Of a DNA stretch of 36,572 nucleotides, positions 15,740 through 22,871 are shown one piece after another. A model generated the notes under the pieces. The model made no database searches. It was not told the origin of the DNA and saw only the letters and a list, made by a program, of their open reading frames with translations. The position numbers were made by a program, and so were the translations under genes. Every line of letters begins with the position of its first letter. Position 1 is the stretch's first letter. Source of the stretch: an uncultured Actinomycetes bacterium (GTDB taxonomy: Bacteria; Actinomycetota; Acidimicrobiia; Acidimicrobiales; RAAP-2); contig CAIOSJ010000008.1 in NCBI GenBank assembly GCA_903860915.1, positions 1 to 36,572 of the forward strand. Reading direction: 5' to 3'.

Positions 15740-18268
15740 CTATCGCCCGACGCCGTCCAAAGTGGCAGCCAATCCCTCGCGAACGCGGTTTCCGAAGGCG
15801 ACGCCACGGTCCATACGATCGAGCATCTGGACCAGCGTCTGGTGACTGGCTTTAAGCGGGTGTGCTTCGTGAAAGGCGCGTACTTCACGGGCCAGCGACT
15901 CACTAGCGATCAGGGTCGGAACCCCGGTCGCCAGGCGAATGTGCATGTCCGGCGGGAAGTAGGTGGTCGCCCGGTCCCACTCGGAGGTGATTTTGCGCCA
16001 CAGGGTTTCGCCGAGGACTCGGTTGGTGGCCAGAACACCCATGAGGAAGGGGGCGTCTTGACTGCGGAACTCGCCGTAGCAACGCTCGTAGGTCTCGAGG
16101 GCCAATTCGACGTCGGGGATGGCTACTGCCGCGAAGAGGTAACGCTGCTCGTCCTGCGGGGTAGTGGCGGCCTTGCGTCGGGCGTCGAGCTCTTCGTAGG
16201 TGCCGGGTCGATTCTGGGCGGCGGTGATGGCGACGATGGGTTGTGCCAAGTCGCCCGAAACGCGGTGGTCGTCGAAGAGGCGTAGGGCTTCGGCAATGAC
16301 CTCGGGATCCTTACCATAAATACCCAGCATTTCAACGGCCATGGCGCGTAGTTCACCGGCCTGCTCGCTTTCGCCGGGGATGGGGCTCCAGGTCAGGCGC
16401 TCGAGGACGGGTCCGTAGATGCGCCGAACGGCTCCGGCGAGGACCACGCGACCTTCGTCATCAGTGATGCGGTCAATGGTGGCGAGTGCGGTGCCGATGA
16501 CTGACCACGACGAGGGCTCGTCGAGATTTCTTAGTCCCGTGGCCAGGGTTAGGAGGCCACGGATCGTGGCACCGCCGACGTAAATCGAGGCCCAGGTGTC
16601 GGAGAACAAGACGGCGCGCTCGAGTTCGTCGAGTTCGTCAAGGTGAGCGGCGATTGCGGCGAGTTCGCCGTCACCGTAGGCGGTGCGGTAAAAGCCCGAC
16701 CCGCCAGCGTTAACGACGGCGATCCCACTGGTCGCGAGCTCTGCGCTGGGCGTAGTAAGGAGCTGCTTAGAAATTTTCTTGCTCGAAATTTCGCGCGACA
16801 ACACCGGAACGAGGAAGTTGGTTCCAATGTTGGAGTTTTCCTGGGGCGGGAGGTAGGAGAAGGGGGTTTGGGTGATTGTCCCGTTTTCTACCTTGATGAG
16901 GGGGTGCCCACCCTGGAGGATCCAGGTGTTCATGATCTGACCCACGGGCTGCTGGCTGGACTCTTCCAGCGCATTCCAGAGGTCCTGAGTCACCGTGTTG
17001 GCGTAGGCGTGCTTCTTTAGATAAAGGCGAATACCGTCCCGGAAGGTCTCTTCTCCGAGGTACTGCTCCAACATGCGAAGAACGGCGCAGCCCTTGATAT
17101 AGGTGAGAATGTCGAACATTCCCCGACAGTCGTTGGGCGAGACCACTTCGTACTCAATGGCCCGCGTCGAGTGCAGACCGTCGACGTTAAAGGCCATGTC
17201 ACGCGAGGTGTTGAAGCCCACCCACTTCTTCCACTGCGGACGGAAGTGGTCGGTGCAAATCGACTCCATGAAGGTGGCGAAAGCTTCGTTGAGCCAGATG
17301 CCCTCCCACCAATCCATAGTGACGAGGTCGCCAAACCACATGTGCGCAATTTCGTGATTCACCACGGCCGCGACGCGCTCGACTTCGTTGAACGAGGCTC
17401 GATCGGGGTCTACCAGCAGGGCGGTGTCGCGGAAGGTGACCAGACCGAGGTTCTCCATGGCCCCGGCGGCGAAGTCGGGGATGGCGATGAGGTCCAACTT
17501 GTCGCCGGGGTAGGGGATGGCGAAGTAGTCGGTGAAGAATTCCAGCGCGTGGATCGCGGTCTCCATACCAATGGCCGTGAGGTGACCCTTGCCCAGGGGG
17601 TAGATGATACGAACCGGCACGCCACGAACATCGATGACCGGGGTCTCGGCGAAGGGGCCGACCACGAAAGCCACCAGGTACGTTGACATCTTCATCGTGG
17701 GGGCGAAACTGACCGACCGTTGTCCGTTGCCGAGGTCGACGTCACTGACCACCGCCGAGTTGGAGTAGGCGGCGAGGTGGCTCGGGACCGTGAGGTGTAC
17801 TTCGTAGGTGGCCTTGTAGGCCGGCTCGTCCCAGCAGGGGAAGGCCCGTCGTGCGTCGTGGGATTCGAATTGGGTGGTCGCCAGGGTGTGGGTGACGCCG
17901 GTGTCATCGGTGTAGGTGGATCGGTAGAAACCGTGGAGTAAGTCGTTGAGAATACCGCTGAAGGAAATTTCGATGGTGCCGCGTCCCAGAGGGAGGGCAT
18001 CGTCGAAGGCGAAGTTCGCGGTCTGGTATTCAGCGTCGTAGCTGGGCTCGGCGGAGCGGTAGGTGGTGCCGTTAATGGTGATGACCGCGGCGCCAACCTC
18101 GAGGTCGAGTGCGTTCAGAGCAAAGGTTTCGACGGACTCGTTGACGTCGACGGAAATTTCAACGCGGCCGCTGAAGGTCGCGGCCTCGAGGTCGGGCGTC
18201 ATGAAAATCTTGTAGGCGCTCGGGACAACGGTGGCCGGGAGGCGGTAGGGATTAGTTGAGGTAGTCAC
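15740..18268 (-). CDS. pepN: M1-family aminopeptidase (PepN-like), copy 2
   Basis: A tandem paralogue of the gene downstream, 842 residues from the GTG at 18268. That start gives MTTSTNPYRLPATVVPSAYK, colinear with MSIKINPHRLPTNVVPTNYT of copy 1; the longer open frame to 18427 would add an unrelated 53-residue extension across the divergent promoter. Motifs: AGAMENLG, HEIAHMWFGDLVTMDWWEGI with NEAF 18 residues after the HEXXH motif, and the ERAP1-like C-terminal domain. Both copies have complete catalytic sites, so both are probably active, perhaps with different side-chain preferences. TAGTAT lies eight bases before the GTG. It is divergent from the PfkB kinase gene across 121 bases. Confidence 0.93.
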   Translation of the reverse strand: MTTSTNPYRLPATVVPSAYKIFMTPDLEAATFSGRVEISVDVNESVETFALNALDLEVGAAVITINGTTYRSAEPSYDAEYQTANFAFDDALPLGRGTIEISFSGILNDLLHGFYRSTYTDDTGVTHTLATTQFESHDARRAFPCWDEPAYKATYEVHLTVPSHLAAYSNSAVVSDVDLGNGQRSVSFAPTMKMSTYLVAFVVGPFAETPVIDVRGVPVRIIYPLGKGHLTAIGMETAIHALEFFTDYFAIPYPGDKLDLIAIPDFAAGAMENLGLVTFRDTALLVDPDRASFNEVERVAAVVNHEIAHMWFGDLVTMDWWEGIWLNEAFATFMESICTDHFRPQWKKWVGFNTSRDMAFNVDGLHSTRAIEYEVVSPNDCRGMFDILTYIKGCAVLRMLEQYLGEETFRDGIRLYLKKHAYANTVTQDLWNALEESSQQPVGQIMNTWILQGGHPLIKVENGTITQTPFSYLPPQENSNIGTNFLVPVLSREISSKKISKQLLTTPSAELATSGIAVVNAGGSGFYRTAYGDGELAAIAAHLDELDELERAVLFSDTWASIYVGGATIRGLLTLATGLRNLDEPSSWSVIGTALATIDRITDDEGRVVLAGAVRRIYGPVLERLTWSPIPGESEQAGELRAMAVEMLGIYGKDPEVIAEALRLFDDHRVSGDLAQPIVAITAAQNRPGTYEELDARRKAATTPQDEQRYLFAAVAIPDVELALETYERCYGEFRSQDAPFLMGVLATNRVLGETLWRKITSEWDRATTYFPPDMHIRLATGVPTLIASESLAREVRAFHEAHPLKASHQTLVQMLDRMDRGVAFGNRVREGLAATLDGVGR

Positions 18269-18389
18269 GAGGAGTAATACTAGGTCCTCGGCGCTCCCGA
18301 GGCCTAAGGAGAGCCTCGTCATCGCGTGAGCGAACTCCCAGCCCGGGGCCGTGGATAATCCCGGTCTCGCGAGGTAATAGTGTTCACCC
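18269..18389. promoter_or_regulatory. Divergent promoter region, aminopeptidase 2 / PfkB kinase
   Basis: Two outward -10 candidates: TAGTAT on the minus strand eight bases before GTG 18268, and TAGTGT at 18378-18383 six bases before GTG 18390. Neither gene has a Shine-Dalgarno sequence. No good -35 boxes are visible. Confidence 0.4.
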
Positions 18390-19427
18390 GTGACAAATAC
18401 GCCAACGCCAGTATCACTTCGGGTCAAGCCCGGTCCGGGTCGTCTCGCCGTAACGGGGGTCGGAAACGCTCTCTTGGACGTAATTGTCCGTGATCACAGT
18501 GGCCTCCACGCCCAGCTGGGCCTCACCAAGGGGGCTATGAACCTCGTGGACCTCGAACGCGCGCACCAGATCTACGCCGGAATGGGCCCCACCGTGCAGG
18601 TCTCGGGCGGCTCAGCCGCGAATACCATTGCCGGCATTGCGTCACTGGGGGGTACCTGCGGTTTCATGGGCAAGGTCGGCAGCGACGAATTCGGTGACGT
18701 CTTCGTGCACGACTTGTCGTCGCTGGGCGTCGAAACGAGCATCGCTCGCGCGCAGGCCGTGGACGGCGCCACGGGTCGCTGCCACGTCTTTGTGACTGAT
18801 GACGCGCAACGAACCATGGCGACCTATCTCGGTGCGGCTAATCAACTCCGACTCGATGATCTTGATCTCTCCTTCGTGGAGCGCAGCGAAATTATCTACA
18901 TCGAGGGCTACCTCTTTGATCTGCCGCCCGCCAAAGAGGCCATTCGTCGCTTAATCGAAGCCGCACACGACTGCGACGCCTTGGTGGCGCTAACGCTGTC
19001 AGACACCTTTTGTATCGAGCGGCACCTACGGGATTTCGTCGAACTCGTCGCCCACGACGTCGACGTGCTCTTGGCGAATGAGGGAGAAATCAAGACCCTC
19101 TTTGGCAGTTCGACCCTCGAGAGTGCCTTCGAAGCTGTCGAGGAATTAGGAGTGCTGACCGTGGTAACTACCGGTCCCAACGGAGCCCAGGTGTCCTCGG
19201 TGCACGGGGTCGTCTCCGTTCCCGCGGCGGAGGTGGAAACCGTGGTGGATCAGAATGGTGCCGGCGACCTCTTCGCGTCCGGCTTCCTGTTCGCACTCGC
19301 CCTCGGGGCCGATCCCGTGGAGGCCGCTGAACTCGGATCGCTCTGCGCTGGTGAGGTCATTTCCCACATCGGGGCGCGGCCCGAAGCCAGTTTGGAAGAA
19401 CTGGCCGCGGCGGCTGGGCTGCTCTAG
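18390..19427 (+). CDS. PfkB/ribokinase-family sugar or nucleoside kinase (adenosine-kinase-like)
   Basis: A 345-residue carbohydrate kinase of the PfkB family. Signature 1 is the SGGSAANTIAGIASLGG glycine-rich substrate loop (about 71-87), followed by GKVGSDEFG. Signature 2 is NGAGDLFASGF with the catalytic Asp of G-A-G-D (about residues 289-299). The KGAMNLVD and AANTIAGIA pattern and length resemble the adenosine kinase/ribokinase-like members common in actinobacteria. Adenosine or inosine-type nucleosides are possible substrates. GTG start six bases after TAGTGT. The 3' end overlaps the convergent CtaG-like gene by four bases, and the shared CTAG supplies both stop codons. Confidence 0.85.
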   Translation: MTNTPTPVSLRVKPGPGRLAVTGVGNALLDVIVRDHSGLHAQLGLTKGAMNLVDLERAHQIYAGMGPTVQVSGGSAANTIAGIASLGGTCGFMGKVGSDEFGDVFVHDLSSLGVETSIARAQAVDGATGRCHVFVTDDAQRTMATYLGAANQLRLDDLDLSFVERSEIIYIEGYLFDLPPAKEAIRRLIEAAHDCDALVALTLSDTFCIERHLRDFVELVAHDVDVLLANEGEIKTLFGSSTLESAFEAVEELGVLTVVTTGPNGAQVSSVHGVVSVPAAEVETVVDQNGAGDLFASGFLFALALGADPVEAAELGSLCAGEVISHIGARPEASLEELAAAAGLL

Positions 19428-20245
19428 GCCTCGGCGGCGTCGAGTTCCGCGTCAAGTTCGCGCGTGCGGCGAGTCTCGTAGCGAACCCAGGTCACCGTCA
19501 GCGGTATCAGGGCGAGGAGCATGAGACCGTCGCCGCCAATCCACATGATGGCCCCACCGAGGTGAACATTGTCGAGTGGTGACCCGCCCGCCATCGCGTA
19601 CGCGGGAAAGGGATTCTTGGTGGTCATGTTGAGCGCGAGCCCCGTAAAGGTATCCACCGGTACGGCCGCCATCACGTAGACGAGCCGCAAACCGGGGTGC
19701 AGGTGCACGCCTCGTTCCACCCCGAAAGCGGGGCGAAAGAAGAGGTAACCAATCACGAGGAAGGCTATCTGCTCGCTGTGGTGCAACCACTCGTGACTCA
19801 ACATGGCGTTAAAGAGACCGGTTAAGTGGGTGAGCGGTATGAAGAGAAAGTAGAGGCCAAAGGCCGTGAGGGGATGCAGAGTGATCCGGCCCAAGCGGGA
19901 GGAAACTATGGATTCGACCCGCTTGCTCGATTCTCGAAAGAGGTCGAGCGGCGCGGCGGCGGCGAAGAGCGCGGCGGCGACCATGATGAGCAGCAGGTGC
20001 TGAATCATGTGGGCCGAGAAGAGGGTCATGTCGTAGACCCCTATGACACCCTGGGTCGCGATGAAGGTGACGACGGAACCAGCGGTCCACCAGATAGCCC
20101 GGGAACGAGGCCACTGCACGTGACGCCGAGCTGCCCGAAGATAGAGAAATTCGCCCGCCAGTACGAGCAGACTGGGCAGCCAGCCGAGGTGGAACATGTT
20201 GAGGTGACTCCAGCTGAAGGCGGGGGGCATATTCATAGTCGGCAT
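19424..20245 (-). CDS. ctaG: Cytochrome c oxidase assembly protein, CtaG (caa3-type) family
   Basis: A 273-residue membrane protein with about seven helices and conserved histidines in helix-flanking positions: FSWSHLNMFHLGWLP, FSAHMIQHLLLIMVAA, HEWLHHSEQIAFL and HLGGAIMWIGGDGLMLLALI. This is the caa3_CtaG family of Gram-positives, involved in assembly of caa3/aa3 oxidases, probably through copper handling. It is unrelated to the Cox11-type CtaG. ATG 20245 follows TACGAT by six bases. Divergent from a three-gene membrane/lipid operon 56 bases away and convergent with the PfkB kinase. ATG 20236 (MNMPPAF) is an alternative start. Confidence 0.85.
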   Translation of the reverse strand: MPTMNMPPAFSWSHLNMFHLGWLPSLLVLAGEFLYLRAARRHVQWPRSRAIWWTAGSVVTFIATQGVIGVYDMTLFSAHMIQHLLLIMVAAALFAAAAPLDLFRESSKRVESIVSSRLGRITLHPLTAFGLYFLFIPLTHLTGLFNAMLSHEWLHHSEQIAFLVIGYLFFRPAFGVERGVHLHPGLRLVYVMAAVPVDTFTGLALNMTTKNPFPAYAMAGGSPLDNVHLGGAIMWIGGDGLMLLALIPLTVTWVRYETRRTRELDAELDAAEA

Positions 20246-20301
20246 TCCTTCATCGTAGGGTGAGAGCGAGGGGCGCTACGTCGGCTGGGTAGGCTCAAGA
20301 C
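20246..20301. promoter_or_regulatory. Compact divergent promoter, ctaG / small membrane protein operon
   Basis: In 56 bases there are two outward -10 candidates: TACGAT (minus, 20257-20252) six bases before ATG 20245, and TAGGCT (20290-20295) six bases before GTG 20302. Both genes would be leaderless. Confidence 0.45.
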
Positions 20302-20670
20302 GTGAATTCAAAGTGGTGGTCACCCCGAGCGCTCATGCTGCACGCCATCTTGCTGGCGTGGGTCGGCGGCTGCACGGCTGCGGGTTGGTGGCAAGTCGGG
20401 CGCGCGGCGTCGGGTAACTCGCTGAGTTTCCTGTACGCGATCGAGTGGCCAGTTTTCGGGATTTTTGGCTTCCTCGGTTGGTGGGCCCTTTTGCATATGG
20501 AAAAAATTACGGCCTCCCAGGAACGAGCTCGAACGGAGTACGAAGCGGGCATGCGCGCCGTCGCTCAGAGTGCTCGAGCAATCGCTTCTGAGGACCCCGA
20601 CCAGGCCGCCTACAACGATCATCTGGCCGCACTCGCGCAGCAACCGAAAAAGAAACTCTGGGGACACTGA
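20302..20670 (+). CDS. Small two-helix membrane protein, actinobacterial family of unknown function
   Basis: A 122-residue protein with a first helix carrying ALMLHAILLAWVGGCTAAGWWQVGRA (written by parts: LMLHAILLAW, then AAGWWQVGRA), a second around FEWP-like IEWPVFGIFGFLGWWALL, and a charged, coiled C-terminal tail of about 60 residues rich in Ala, Glu and Arg. The G-W-W-Q-x-G-R-A and EWP pattern recalls small actinobacterial proteins, loosely SURF1-like at the N-terminus, found near DUF3817 or oxidase-assembly genes. Function unknown. The stop overlaps the next start by one base, making it first in a three-gene operon. Divergent from ctaG, which hints at respiratory membrane biology. Confidence 0.75.
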   Translation: MNSKWWSPRALMLHAILLAWVGGCTAAGWWQVGRAASGNSLSFLYAIEWPVFGIFGFLGWWALLHMEKITASQERARTEYEAGMRAVAQSARAIASEDPDQAAYNDHLAALAQQPKKKLWGH

Positions 20671-20990
20671 TGGAAAAGGAATTACACCGTTACAAAATTA
20701 TGTCCTACATCACTGGTTCGACGCTCCTCATGCTCTTTGGGATGTTGGCACTCCATAAAATTGCTCCCGGCGTCTGGTCAAACTTCCACCTCCTCGATCG
20801 GATCCTCGGCATGGGACACGGTCTGGTGCTCTATCCGATTTATCTGGTGACCTGCTTCCAGCTCTTCTTGAAAGCGAAGATGAACGCCCTCGCCTTAGTG
20901 GCAATGTTGCTCGCTGGGTTTGTTCCTGGATTGGCTTTTGTGATGGAGCGGTGGAACGAGAAGCACGTCACGGCGAAGAGGGCATCATGA
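20670..20990 (+). CDS. DUF3817-family integral membrane protein
   Basis: A 106-residue protein with three hydrophobic helices: SYITGSTLLMLFGMLAL, GHGLVLYPIYLVTCFQLFL and ALVAMLLAGFVPGLAFVMER. The opening RYKIMSYITG, the central G-H-G-x-x-x-Y-P and the ending LAGFVPGLAFVMER fit DUF3817, a small actinobacterial membrane family of unknown function often beside glycerophosphodiesterase or PfkB genes. ATG overlaps the previous stop (TGATG). The stop overlaps the next gene by four bases (ATGA). Tight coupling suggests these three products act together, perhaps in membrane lipid turnover. Confidence 0.78.
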   Translation: MEKELHRYKIMSYITGSTLLMLFGMLALHKIAPGVWSNFHLLDRILGMGHGLVLYPIYLVTCFQLFLKAKMNALALVAMLLAGFVPGLAFVMERWNEKHVTAKRAS

Positions 20991-21847
20991 TCAACAATCC
21001 TTGGTTGGATCGGCGAGTGGTCGCCTTCGCCCATCAGGGCGGAGCCTTTGAGGGCCCGTCGTCGACCCTCTTTGCTATTGAACAAGCGATTGCGCGGGGT
21101 GCCACAGCTATCGAACTTGATGTCCACGCCACAAAGGACCGCCACATAGTGGTCTGCCACGACGAAACCGTTGACCGGACCACGAACCACGTGGGCGAGA
21201 TTTGCAACTTCACTCTGGCCGAGCTCCAAGAGATGGATAACGCCTATTGGTGGATCGAGGGTGCGGCGACCACGCCGGACCGTGCAGAGGGTGAGTACCC
21301 CTTGCGGGGCCGGGCGCCGAGTGATCGCCGCTTCGCTATTGCCACCCTCGAAGAAGTGGCCACCGCCTTTCCGCGCGTTCCGCTGAACATGGACATCAAG
21401 CGAACGTCGCCCGAGGTTGAGCCCTACGAGGATTTACTCGCCAAGGAACTACGTCGCCTCGAGCGCACGGCGTCAGTGATCGTCGCCTCCTTTAGTGATG
21501 ACGCCATCGGGGCGTTCCGCCACGTCGCGCCTGAAGTCTTGACCTCGGCGGCGACCAAGGAGACGGCGGCTTTTTACTTCGCCGTGCGTGAAGGATCGGT
21601 TCCGGCACCGCTCCCGGTGTGTTCTCTCCAGGTGCCGGCGAGCTACGGAGACATCGTGATCGTCGACGAAGTCTTCGTGTCGGCTGCCCACGGCGCAGGA
21701 ATCGCGGTGCACGTCTGGACGATAAATGATCGGCCCGAGATGCAGCGACTGCTCGACTTAGGCGTCGATGGTGTGATTAGTGATACGCCGACCAGCTTGG
21801 TGAACCTGCTCGAGGAGCGGGGCGTGGCGTGGGATGGCGTGCTGTAA
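20987..21847 (+). CDS. Glycerophosphodiester phosphodiesterase (GDPD family)
   Basis: A 286-residue TIM-barrel phosphodiesterase that hydrolyses glycerophosphodiesters to glycerol-3-phosphate and an alcohol. VVAFAHQGGAFEGPSSTLFA carries the first catalytic His; the usual HRG..ENT reads HQG..EGPSST, a variant I also associate with actinobacterial members. IELDVHATKDRHIVVCHDET carries the metal-binding Glu/Asp and second His. NMDIKR, then VHVWTINDRPEMQRLLDLGV and DGVISDTPT, complete the barrel. No signal peptide, so probably cytosolic. The start is ATG 20987, which overlaps the DUF3817 stop. It ends 11 bases from the convergent bL37 gene. Confidence 0.88.
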   Translation: MINNPWLDRRVVAFAHQGGAFEGPSSTLFAIEQAIARGATAIELDVHATKDRHIVVCHDETVDRTTNHVGEICNFTLAELQEMDNAYWWIEGAATTPDRAEGEYPLRGRAPSDRRFAIATLEEVATAFPRVPLNMDIKRTSPEVEPYEDLLAKELRRLERTASVIVASFSDDAIGAFRHVAPEVLTSAATKETAAFYFAVREGSVPAPLPVCSLQVPASYGDIVIVDEVFVSAAHGAGIAVHVWTINDRPEMQRLLDLGVDGVISDTPTSLVNLLEERGVAWDGVL

Positions 21848-21858
21848 CAGAAACGGGG

Positions 21859-21942
21859 CTAGCCGCGACCGCAGTTCGGCTTCTTGCCGTGGTTGGCCTT
21901 CTTTTTGGCGCGTAGCTTGCGCTTAACAGTCCGTTTTGACAT
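21859..21942 (-). CDS. Ribosomal protein bL37 (27-residue basic peptide)
   Basis: MSKRTVKRKLRAKKKANHGK followed by KPNCGRG: 27 residues, about half Lys/Arg. The KKANHGKKPN block matches the (K)ANHG(K/R)RPN core of bL37, the tiny actinobacterial large-subunit protein found in mycobacterial ribosome structures (about 24 residues), as I recall it. It is far below usual gene-calling limits and easily missed. TACAAT lies eight bases before the ATG with no Shine-Dalgarno sequence, so it may be leaderless, with TTGGCA a possible -35 at a long 19-base spacing. It is convergent with the glycerophosphodiesterase (11-base gap) and divergent from rsmI. A longer upstream frame to 22125 runs into rsmI and is not credible. 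Confidence 0.75.
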   Translation of the reverse strand: MSKRTVKRKLRAKKKANHGKKPNCGRG

Positions 21943-22008
21943 AGAGAAAGATTGTACTAGGTCGCAGGTGGCGATTGCCAAACGAAGCGTGGAGGAGTGG
22001 AGGATCAT
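21943..22008. promoter_or_regulatory. Divergent promoter region bL37 / rsmI
   Basis: Minus strand: TACAAT at 21956-21951 for bL37. Plus strand: GGAGGAGTGGAGG directly before ATG 22009 is a strong ribosome-binding site for rsmI and decides that start over the GTG at 21997. Confidence 0.45.
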
Positions 22009-22854
22009 ATGACTGGTGAACTGCTCATCGTGGCGACCCCCATTGGGAATCTCGGCGACGCCAGCCGACGTATGCTCGAAGTTCTCGAGAGCGCCGACGT
22101 GGTCTACTGCGAAGACACCCGACACTCTCGCACACTCTTCTCGGCCAACGCCATCAGTCCGCGGGGGCGACTAGAAGCCCTGCACGAGCACAATGAAGCG
22201 TCGCTCTGTGAGCAAATTATTCAACGCGTGGCCGAAGGTCAACGGGTGGCCATCATCACCGACGCGGGAACCCCCGGGGTGAGCGACCCCGGAGCACGGG
22301 TAATCGCCGCGGTAGCTACGGCCGGCCTTCGCGTGAGTCCCATCCCCGGCCCCTCGGCCGTTATTGCGGCATTGTCGGTGAGTGGCCTACCCATGGACCG
22401 CTTCTGTATGGAGGGTTTCGCCCCCCGCAAGGCGGGGGAGCGCCAACTCCTCTGGGATCGCCTCGAGCACGTGGACTGTACCACGGTGCTCTTTGAATCA
22501 CCCAACCGCGTGGCCGACTGCCTGAGCTCCATGGTGCCGAGCCTCGGGGACCGAGCCGCCGTGGTTGCGAGGGAACTCACCAAGTTGCACGAAGAGGTCG
22601 TCCGGGGCACGGTGCGCGAGTTGGCGAGTCTTTTTGCGGCTCGCGAAGTTCGTGGCGAGATTGTCATCGTGGTGGCGGGCGCTGCACCCTTGCTGGACGC
22701 TGATGACGCCACCTTGGAAAAGGCCCTAGCCCACGAGCTGGCCGCGGGGGCCTCCACTAAGAACGCGGCTCGCGATGTGGCCTCGCTCTACGGGGTCAGT
22801 ACACGGCGAGTGTACGAACTCGCCCTGCTGCTTCGCTCCGAAGCGAGCTCGTAA
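22009..22854 (+). CDS. rsmI: 16S rRNA (cytidine1402-2'-O)-methyltransferase RsmI
   Basis: A 281-residue tetrapyrrole-methylase-fold SAM methyltransferase that 2'-O-methylates C1402 of 16S rRNA in the decoding centre. The N-terminal ELLIVATPIGNLGDASRRML, YCEDTRHSRTL, the ITDAGTPGVSDPGARV glycine loop, PIPGPSAVIAALSVSGLPMD, FEGFAPRK-like MEGFAPRKAGER and FESPNRV are all RsmI signatures. Length is normal. The C-terminal LAAGASTKNAARDVASLYGV segment is the usual small RsmI helical domain. ATG chosen for its Shine-Dalgarno. It lies 17 bases upstream of metG, which seems to have its own start signal. Confidence 0.95.
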   Translation: MTGELLIVATPIGNLGDASRRMLEVLESADVVYCEDTRHSRTLFSANAISPRGRLEALHEHNEASLCEQIIQRVAEGQRVAIITDAGTPGVSDPGARVIAAVATAGLRVSPIPGPSAVIAALSVSGLPMDRFCMEGFAPRKAGERQLLWDRLEHVDCTTVLFESPNRVADCLSSMVPSLGDRAAVVARELTKLHEEVVRGTVRELASLFAAREVRGEIVIVVAGAAPLLDADDATLEKALAHELAAGASTKNAARDVASLYGVSTRRVYELALLLRSEASS

Positions 22855-22859
22855 CTCAC

Positions 22860-22865
22860 TACCCT
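22860..22865 (+). promoter_or_regulatory. Candidate -10 box, leaderless start of metG
   Basis: TACCCT followed by six bases and GTG 22872, in the short gap after rsmI. It fits the TANNNT-N6 pattern. No -35 box is evident, so metG may also be read through from rsmI. Confidence 0.35.
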
Positions 22866-22871
22866 TAGAGG

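Noticed and set aside
13193..17686. Several long plus-strand frames (up to 264 codons) opposite the aminopeptidases
   Set aside because: Antisense frames caused by GC-rich codon bias; both aminopeptidases are complete with all motifs on the minus strand.
18269..18427. 53-residue N-terminal extension of aminopeptidase 2
   Set aside because: It would overlap the PfkB kinase start and has no counterpart in the tandem paralogue, whose N-terminus aligns with the GTG at 18268.
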